Below are positions 58,956 through 64,000 of a stretch of 64,000 nt of DNA, piece by piece. The position numbers and the translations under genes are program-made. The DNA lies in NCBI RefSeq assembly GCF_014699115.1, contig NZ_JACXAD010000001.1, forward strand, positions 186,001 through 250,000, given 5' to 3'. Below the pieces are notes generated by a model. The model had not been told where the DNA came from. It saw only the letters and a list, made by a program, of their open reading frames with translations, and made no database searches. Numbering within the stretch: the stretch's first letter is position 1; each line of letters begins with the position of its first letter. This stretch comes from Hymenobacter montanus. GTDB taxonomy: Bacteria > Bacteroidota > Bacteroidia > Cytophagales > Hymenobacteraceae.

Positions 58956-61259
58956 ATGAACCACCTCGACCCCCAGCGCCACGTGCGCGGCGAATCGCAG
59001 TACCTCGACGACGTGCCGACCCAGCGGGGCACCCTGTACGCGGCCGTGTTCGAGAGCCCGCTGGCCCACGGCAAGCTGCGGCACCTGGATTTGAGCGCCG
59101 CCCTGGCCGCGCCCGGGGTCGTGCGCATCCTCACGGCCGACGACATTCCGGGGCACAACCAAATCGGGGGCATCGTGCCCGATGAGCCCTTGCTGGCCCA
59201 GGGCCACGTGCATTTCCGGGGCCAGCCGGTGGCGCTGCTGCTGGCCCGCACCGAGCAGCAGGCCCACGCCGCCCTCAAGCTCATCCGGGCTGAGATCGAA
59301 CCATTGCCCATCATCACCGACCCGCGGGTGGCCGCCGCGCAGGGCGAGCTGATTGTGCCGCCGCGCACCTTCCAGATCGGGGATTCGGCGGCGGCCTGGG
59401 CGACCTGCGCCCACGTGTTCGAGGGCGTGGCCGAGTCGGGTGGGCAGGAGCATCTGTACATTGAAACTCAGGGCGCCTACGCCTTCCCCACCGAGATGGG
59501 CGGCGTGCGCATCATCTCTTCCACCCAGGGCCCCACGGCCGTGCAGCGCCACACGGCCCACGTGCTCGGCCTGGGCATGCACCAGGTGGAGGTGGACGTG
59601 ACGCGCCTCGGCGGGGGCTTCGGCGGCAAGGAAGACCAGGCTACGCCCTGGGGCGCCCTGGCGGCGCTGGGCGCCTTCATCACCCGGCAGCCGGTGAAGC
59701 TGGTGCTCGACCGCATGGCCGACCTGCGCATGACCGGCAAGCGCCACCCCTACTCGTCGGACTTCCGGATTGGGCTGGATGAAAGCCTTCGACTCGTGGC
59801 GTATGAAGTCACGTTCTACCAGAACGCGGGCGCGGCCGCCGACCTTTCGCCAGCCGTGCTCGAGCGCACGCTCTTCCACGCTACCAACGCCTACTTCGTG
59901 CCGAACGTGACGGCCACGGCTTACAGCTGCCGCACCAACCTGCCGCCTAACACGGCCTTCCGGGGCTTTGGCGGGCCGCAGGGCATGTTCGTAATAGAGT
60001 CGGCCATTGCCAAAGCCGCCGAGGAGCTGGGCGTGGCTGCCTGCGAGATTCAGCGCCGAAACCTGCTGCGCGAGAACGACCGGTTTCCCTACCGCCAGCC
60101 GGCCGAGCTGTGCCACGCCGAGCAGGCCTGGGACACGGCGGCCCAGCGGTACGACCTGGCCGGGCGGCGGGCCGAAGTGGCGCAGTTCAACCAAACAAAC
60201 AAGCTGCTCAAAAAAGGCTTCGCCGCCATGCCCATCTGCTTCGGCATCAGCTTCACCAAAACGCCCATGAACCAGGCCCGGGCGTTGGTGCACATCTACT
60301 CCGACGGCTCGGTGGGCATCAGCACGGGCGCGGTGGAGATGGGCCAGGGCGTGAACACCAAAATCGCCCAGGTGGCGGCCCGCACCCTGGGCATTTCCCT
60401 GGGCCGGGTGAAGGTGGAAAGCACCAACACCACCCGGGTGGCCAACACCTCCCCGAGCGCCGCCAGCGCCACAGCCGACCTTAACGGCAAAGCCACCGAG
60501 CTGGCTTGCGCGGCCCTGCGCGAGCGCCTACTACGCCACGCCAGCACCGAGTACACCCTACACTACGAGGGCCTGGAAATCCGCGACGAGCAGGTGCTGG
60601 CAGCCGGGGTGCCCGCCGCCACCGATTGGGAGAAGCTGGTGTCCTCAGCCTTCTGGAAGCGGGTGGCCCTCACCGAAAACGCCCACTACGCCACGCCCGA
60701 CCTGCATTTCGACCCGAACACCAACCAGGGGTACCCCTTCGCCTACCACGTTTACGGCACGGCCTTTACCACCGTCACCGTCGACTGCCTGCGCGGCACC
60801 TACACCGTGGATGCCCTGCGCATTGCCCACGACTTCGGCCAGAGCTTCAACCCGATCATCGACCGCGGCCAGATTGAAGGCGGTGTCGTGCAGGGCATCG
60901 GCTGGATGACCATGGAAGAGCTGGCGTACAACGACGAGGGCCGCCTGCTCAGCAACTCGCTCAACAGCTACAAAATTCCGGACATCTACGCCGCGCCGGC
61001 CGTGCTCGACGTGCACTTTCTCGACACGCCCGGCCACCCCAGGGCCATCCTGCGCTCCAAGGCCGTGGGCGAGCCGCCGCTCATGTACGGCATTGGCACC
61101 TACTTCGCCCTGCGCGATGCGGTGCGCGCCTTTCAGCCCCGTACCGCCCTCCCCTTTTCGGCCCCGATGACACCGGAAAAGGTGCTGATGAGCTTGTACC
61201 CGGACTTTTCCGAAGCCCCGGCTTACAATTTAAAGCAGGGCTTTCCTACTGCTCAATAA
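58956..61259 (+). CDS. xdhB: Xanthine dehydrogenase large (molybdopterin) subunit
   Basis: 767 residues from ATG 58,956. Features of the XDH large subunit: RGESQYLDDVP at the start, TQGPTAVQRHTAHVLGLGMH, RLGGGFGGKEDQATPWGALA near residue 210 (molybdopterin loop), NTAFRGFGGPQGMFVIE around 330 with the Arg used for xanthine binding, VEMGQGVNTKIAQVAARTLG, and KAVGEPPLMYG at the end with the catalytic Glu. It hydroxylates hypoxanthine and xanthine to urate. The maturation factor XdhC is not visible in the window. Together with guaD it forms a guanine to urate route. Confidence 0.94.
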   Translation: MNHLDPQRHVRGESQYLDDVPTQRGTLYAAVFESPLAHGKLRHLDLSAALAAPGVVRILTADDIPGHNQIGGIVPDEPLLAQGHVHFRGQPVALLLARTEQQAHAALKLIRAEIEPLPIITDPRVAAAQGELIVPPRTFQIGDSAAAWATCAHVFEGVAESGGQEHLYIETQGAYAFPTEMGGVRIISSTQGPTAVQRHTAHVLGLGMHQVEVDVTRLGGGFGGKEDQATPWGALAALGAFITRQPVKLVLDRMADLRMTGKRHPYSSDFRIGLDESLRLVAYEVTFYQNAGAAADLSPAVLERTLFHATNAYFVPNVTATAYSCRTNLPPNTAFRGFGGPQGMFVIESAIAKAAEELGVAACEIQRRNLLRENDRFPYRQPAELCHAEQAWDTAAQRYDLAGRRAEVAQFNQTNKLLKKGFAAMPICFGISFTKTPMNQARALVHIYSDGSVGISTGAVEMGQGVNTKIAQVAARTLGISLGRVKVESTNTTRVANTSPSAASATADLNGKATELACAALRERLLRHASTEYTLHYEGLEIRDEQVLAAGVPAATDWEKLVSSAFWKRVALTENAHYATPDLHFDPNTNQGYPFAYHVYGTAFTTVTVDCLRGTYTVDALRIAHDFGQSFNPIIDRGQIEGGVVQGIGWMTMEELAYNDEGRLLSNSLNSYKIPDIYAAPAVLDVHFLDTPGHPRAILRSKAVGEPPLMYGIGTYFALRDAVRAFQPRTALPFSAPMTPEKVLMSLYPDFSEAPAYNLKQGFPTAQ

Positions 61260-61394
61260 TTAATAAATTCGCAGCCAGCCGCTTACTAAATTATTTAGGC
61301 TTCACTGAAAATAATAGTACCGATATTCAAGATTATTTGATTACTTAACGCCGGAATCAGTCCTGCGTTCCAGCAAGCTCTCTACCCGGCCCCC

Positions 61395-62063
61395 ATGCGT
61401 TTACAGCTCTACCTGGAAGCCCCCGAGCGGGTGCCTTTCGACTACCTGCCGACCCTGGTCGGCGCCTTCAACCGCTGGGCCGGGCACGATGCCCGCCGCC
61501 ACGATGGCCTTTCGCTCTACTCGCTGGCCTGGCTGCGCGGGGCGCGAGCCGGGCGCGGGGGCCTCTACTTCCGGGAAGGAGCCAGCTGGTTTATCTCGGC
61601 CCCGGATACGGAGCTTATTCACCAGCTCGTAGGTGGCGTGGTGCGCGAGCCCGAAATCGGCCTGGGCCTGCGCGTGCGCGACGTGCGCATGCAGAACGCC
61701 CCCGCGTTTGCCGCCGGCGAGCAGCCCTTCCGCGTGGCCAGCCCCGTTTTCGTCAAGCACGAAGTCGACCGGGATAAGCCCGCTGACCACCTCCTCCCCG
61801 GCCACGAGCTGGCCGACGAGCTGCTCACCGCCACGCTGCGCCACAAGCTGCGCCAGGCCGGCCGCGACGAGGCCGGGGCCACCGTGCGCTTCGACCCTGC
61901 TTTTATCGCCACCGCTAAGTCCAAGCTCTTCCGCTATAAGCAGGTGCAGTGCCGGGGCAGCATCTGCCCGGTGCTGGTGAGCGGCACGAGTGAGCAGATT
62001 CAGTTCGCCTGGGAAGTGGGGGTTGGCCACTCCACGGGGATAGGCTGCGGGGCGCTAATGTAG
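61395..62063 (+). CDS. cas6: CRISPR-associated endoribonuclease Cas6
   Basis: 222 residues. The C-terminus ends in VGVGHSTGIGCGALM, the glycine-rich loop of Cas6 (G-x-G-x5-G-x-G-x(3-4)), and the length fits. The N-terminal RAMP ferredoxin fold begins MRLQLYLEAPERVPFDY; catalytic histidines of the Cas6 type could be in GAFNRWAGHDARRHDG, but the exact site is not certain. Cas6 cleaves pre-crRNA inside each repeat in type I and III systems. The next gene in the same direction, 713 bases on, is a cas8-like gene, so it is the first gene of an effector operon. Confidence 0.88.
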   Translation: MRLQLYLEAPERVPFDYLPTLVGAFNRWAGHDARRHDGLSLYSLAWLRGARAGRGGLYFREGASWFISAPDTELIHQLVGGVVREPEIGLGLRVRDVRMQNAPAFAAGEQPFRVASPVFVKHEVDRDKPADHLLPGHELADELLTATLRHKLRQAGRDEAGATVRFDPAFIATAKSKLFRYKQVQCRGSICPVLVSGTSEQIQFAWEVGVGHSTGIGCGALM

Positions 62064-62076
62064 CGCGGGCAGTGAA

Positions 62077-62100
62077 AAAGCAGCCGGGTGGGGCTGCTTT
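62077..62100. terminator. Bidirectional hairpin between cas6 and the antisense small genes
   Basis: Stem AAAGCAGCC with GGCTGCTTT and a six-base loop. On the minus strand it is followed by TTTTT, so it fits as terminator of the small-gene pair; on the plus strand it can end the cas6 transcript. Confidence 0.75.
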
Positions 62101-62109
62101 CTGATTGAC

Positions 62110-62328
62110 TTATTCTTTGGTTCTACGCTCTTTATCAGCCTCTACCATGCGCTTCATTGCTTCTTCCCGGCTGATGGGTGGACCTGCATTTTCGAGAAGC
62201 TCGCGCCATACCTCGTCGGAATCGCGCTCCTCAAATGGGTTGCGGAAGCTGACCGGCGCACCAGTAACGGGCAATTTCGGATTCTGTGGCGATTCGGACA
62301 TCGAGGGCGAAGAATTGACTTTCGACAT
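62110..62328 (-). CDS. Small hypothetical protein, antitoxin-like composition
   Basis: 72 residues if read from ATG 62,328, or 63 from ATG 62,301. The second half is charged and helical (DEVWRELLENAG, ISREEAMKRMVEADKERR) with a basic/acidic alternation common in small antitoxins and regulators. No family was recognised. It overlaps the upstream small gene by 98 bases (71 from the inner ATG) and ends next to a terminator, so the two are likely one transcript, opposite to the cas genes. Confidence 0.45.
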   Translation of the reverse strand: MSKVNSSPSMSESPQNPKLPVTGAPVSFRNPFEERDSDEVWRELLENAGPPISREEAMKRMVEADKERRTKE

Positions 62329-62539
62329 ATGTCAAAGCTACAAAAAACGGACGCATTTCTGCATCAAAACCAATGAAGGAAAATACTTCTGGATAACCGG
62401 GAAAGCTTCGAGAGGGCAACCAGACCGTGCGGGAATTGTGCTGCACCTGTGGTACACTTTTCATTCCAATACCTAGCTCCTGCATTTTGGACTGCACCAG
62501 ACTCAAATTGATATAATTCGATGGATCAAAACTTTCCAT
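62231..62539 (-). CDS. Small hypothetical protein in the cas operon gap
   Basis: 102 residues from ATG 62,539. It contains GYPEVFSFIGFDAEMRPFFV and ALTYVESQFFALDVRIATES, a globular-looking mix of strands and helices. There is no signal or membrane segment and I recognise no family. It is the first gene of a minus-strand pair lying inside the plus-strand cas6-cas8 operon. A toxin-antitoxin or anti-CRISPR-like role would be speculation. Confidence 0.45.
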   Translation of the reverse strand: MESFDPSNYINLSLVQSKMQELGIGMKSVPQVQHNSRTVWLPSRSFPGYPEVFSFIGFDAEMRPFFVALTYVESQFFALDVRIATESEIARYWCAGQLPQPI

Positions 62540-62580
62540 AATAAATAATGGCTATCGCTGACAAGAATTTGTTGGCAAAA

Positions 62581-62608
62581 GCCCGTGAATGCTTAGGCAT
62601 TCACGGGC
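62581..62608. repeat. Perfect 12-bp hairpin ahead of the cas8-like gene
   Basis: GCCCGTGAATGC and GCATTCACGGGC around TTAG, followed on the minus strand by TTTT. It can be a terminator against antisense transcription from the cas8 region. A second small palindrome, TTGGTC-C-GACCAA, lies about ten bases to its right. Confidence 0.7.
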
Positions 62609-62763
62609 TACGAAAGGTTGGTCCGACCAAGTTTTTGTGCATCCCTATTTCAATTCCATTCTCTCGTGGGGCAAAGATTACACATAGAATTTAATATTGG
62701 ACAGCAAATCAAATTTTTTCATCCTACTTGTGCTTCTCTTGACATTTATTCATCAAGTACTTC

Positions 62764-62771
62764 TACCTTAG
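62764..62771 (+). promoter_or_regulatory. -7-like box TACCTTAG directly before the cas8-like gene
   Basis: TACCTTAG, two bases off TAnnTTTG at its end, with TTG at 62,739-62,741, 22 bases earlier. It ends 4 bases before the ATG. This suggests the cas8 gene has its own promoter after the antisense insert. Confidence 0.4.
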
Positions 62772-62775
62772 CCAT

Positions 62776-64000
62776 ATGATTCAGGAACTCGTCATTTACA
62801 CCGAAAAGGTATTGGCGGCCTTTAAGGAACATGGCCTACGACCTAAAGACGGACTACACGTACTGGTCAGCTTCGGCGTGGATGGAACGCCTCAACTGCA
62901 GGAGGCGGCCCTGTACCGGCGCACCGACGCCAGCATATCGGAGTTCCTGCTGAGTTGCGCACGGCGTGAGCAACGGGCGTGGATGATTAACACTTGGAAG
63001 TGTCTCGACGCGCCGGAAAAAGAGATACATACAGTTTCACCTTTTTGCCTGGCATTTAAACGGGCAACATGGGTGGGTGGAGAAGAACACCGGAAGAAGG
63101 CCGACGACCCCAAAAAGCAACCGCTGGACCAGCGCATCGGCCGCTACTTCGACCGAGCCATTTTGCTGCTGGAGCCAGCCGAGGAACGGGAGAAGCAAAT
63201 GAGCTTGCAATTCAAGCACTTCTGCCAGAATGATTTGCCACAAATGCTGACCGATTTGCCTGAATACAGCAAGCTGAAAGAAACCGACTACATCGTCATT
63301 TACTTGGGTGAGCCGCAAGCTACTTTGGCGGACTACGAAAAGACGAATAACCGCTACCTGCGCGACAATCTTTTTAACACAAGTGAGCGTAACACGCTGC
63401 CCGATGCCGAGGGCCGCATTTACGGCACTAGCAACTTCTTCAACGGCTACGGCGACAAAAAACCTTTCCTCATTCACCAGACGGCGCCTTTCGGCACCAA
63501 CTCGGCGCGCAGCCCGGCAGCATCGGGCATCAGCAACCGCATTTCTGACGCCGATGCGCGCTGGCTCAACGATTTCCGACTGCTGGCCGACCGCAACCCG
63601 CGCGTACTGCCCAACCCGCTACCTGTGTTCGTGGATGCCGATGAGTTGAACCGGGAGGTAGTGGCCATTTTCAACGAAGACCCAACGACGCAGCCTGGCT
63701 ACCGCGAAATAATGGAACGGCTGGTGCTCGGCGGCCACGACCTGAATAATTACTACTTGCTGTTTTACCAGCGCGGCGAGGTGAAGGATTTTGACTACGT
63801 GAGCCAGTTCGACATCCGGCTGCACGACCCGGTGGCGGGCACCGACTATTGGCAGGTGCTAGACTTGTTCGGTATCAACCAAGTGCTGAAACCGGCTACC
63901 GTCTTTGAACTCCAAACGCAGGTGTTGAAAATCATCTTTAGCAATGCGCTGGTCCAGGTGCAGAAAAGTGGTGCCTGGGCCTACAAATACTTCGACGATA
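62776..64000 (+). CDS. cas8b: Type I-B CRISPR effector large subunit, Cas8b/Csh1 (TM1802) like, 3' end outside window
   Basis: The frame is open from ATG 62,776 to the end of the window, 408 residues, and continues beyond it. The N-terminus MIQELVIYTEKVLAAFKEHG leads into a region with DGLHVLVSFGVDG; the middle has FFNGYGDKKPFLIHQTAPFG and RNPRVLPNPLPVFVDADELN. This resembles TM1802/Csh1-type Cas8 proteins, which are usually 550-700 residues, so about two thirds is visible. Cas8 recognises the PAM and holds the Cascade complex on target DNA. The position after cas6 is the standard order for type I-B in Bacteroidota. The family call is by pattern; the next genes would confirm it. Confidence 0.7.
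   Translation, partial: MIQELVIYTEKVLAAFKEHGLRPKDGLHVLVSFGVDGTPQLQEAALYRRTDASISEFLLSCARREQRAWMINTWKCLDAPEKEIHTVSPFCLAFKRATWVGGEEHRKKADDPKKQPLDQRIGRYFDRAILLLEPAEEREKQMSLQFKHFCQNDLPQMLTDLPEYSKLKETDYIVIYLGEPQATLADYEKTNNRYLRDNLFNTSERNTLPDAEGRIYGTSNFFNGYGDKKPFLIHQTAPFGTNSARSPAASGISNRISDADARWLNDFRLLADRNPRVLPNPLPVFVDADELNREVVAIFNEDPTTQPGYREIMERLVLGGHDLNNYYLLFYQRGEVKDFDYVSQFDIRLHDPVAGTDYWQVLDLFGINQVLKPATVFELQTQVLKIIFSNALVQVQKSGAWAYKYFDD

Noticed and set aside
58799..59185. Plus-strand frame bridging xdhA and xdhB
   Set aside because: Translation is Arg/Pro-rich and without motifs, and most of it lies in another frame of xdhB.
58938..60293. 451-codon open frame opposite xdhB
   Set aside because: Antisense shadow; xdhB has the complete molybdopterin-subunit motifs.

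Overview
The window reads as a chromosomal segment of a GC-rich Bacteroidota bacterium, most likely a Hymenobacter-like member of the Cytophagales. The reasons are the family mix (Oar-like TonB-dependent receptor, lipoproteins, GC-rich coding with strong G/C third positions), repeated TAnnTTTG-type promoter boxes typical of the phylum instead of sigma70 boxes, and the lack of clear Shine-Dalgarno sequences. The genus is an inference; no 16S gene is present.

Bases 1-40,560 are one large surface-polysaccharide locus, nearly all on the minus strand. It holds about fifteen glycosyltransferases (GT2, GT4, GT61 and WbsX types), an OafA-like acyltransferase, amino-sugar genes for dTDP-Fuc3NAc (fdtA, fdtB, fdtC-like) and dTDP-Fuc4NAc (wecE and a wecD-like GNAT gene), and ugd plus uxs for UDP-GlcA and UDP-xylose. 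Both main export routes are represented: a Wzx flippase with a candidate Wzy polymerase at the left edge, and a Wzm/Wzt ABC transporter. The ABC system has one permease but two ATPases. Those ATPases share an essentially identical 626-bp ATP-binding segment joined to unrelated AT-rich C-terminal domains. A 0.9-kb gap at 11.8-12.7 kb is a scar: it contains a decayed 5' copy of fdtB with its promoter and a decayed IS5-family transposase. An asparagine synthase closes the locus.

Bases 40,700-61,260 are ordinary chromosome: an acyl-CoA-binding-like protein, an amidase lipoprotein, a GlcD-type FAD oxidase, an NlpC/P60 lipoprotein, a TonB-dependent receptor, tRNA-Ala(GGC), cysE and cysK, a cupin, a HEAT-repeat/cyclophilin lipoprotein, a MurG-like glycosyltransferase, an outer-membrane-like protein, and a purine catabolic set (guaD, xdhA, xdhB: guanine to xanthine to urate). 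The gaps here carry small repeats: a 33-bp perfect AT-rich inverted repeat, a GGGGGTGAGG element and a three-unit degenerate tandem repeat.

Bases 61,395-64,000 begin a type I CRISPR-Cas operon, probably I-B: cas6, then a cas8b/csh1-like gene that runs off the right edge. An antisense pair of small unrecognised genes, bounded by hairpins, lies between them. No CRISPR array is visible in the window.

The two items most worth following are the Wzt pair with a shared motor domain and different cargo domains, and the antisense cassette inside the cas operon.
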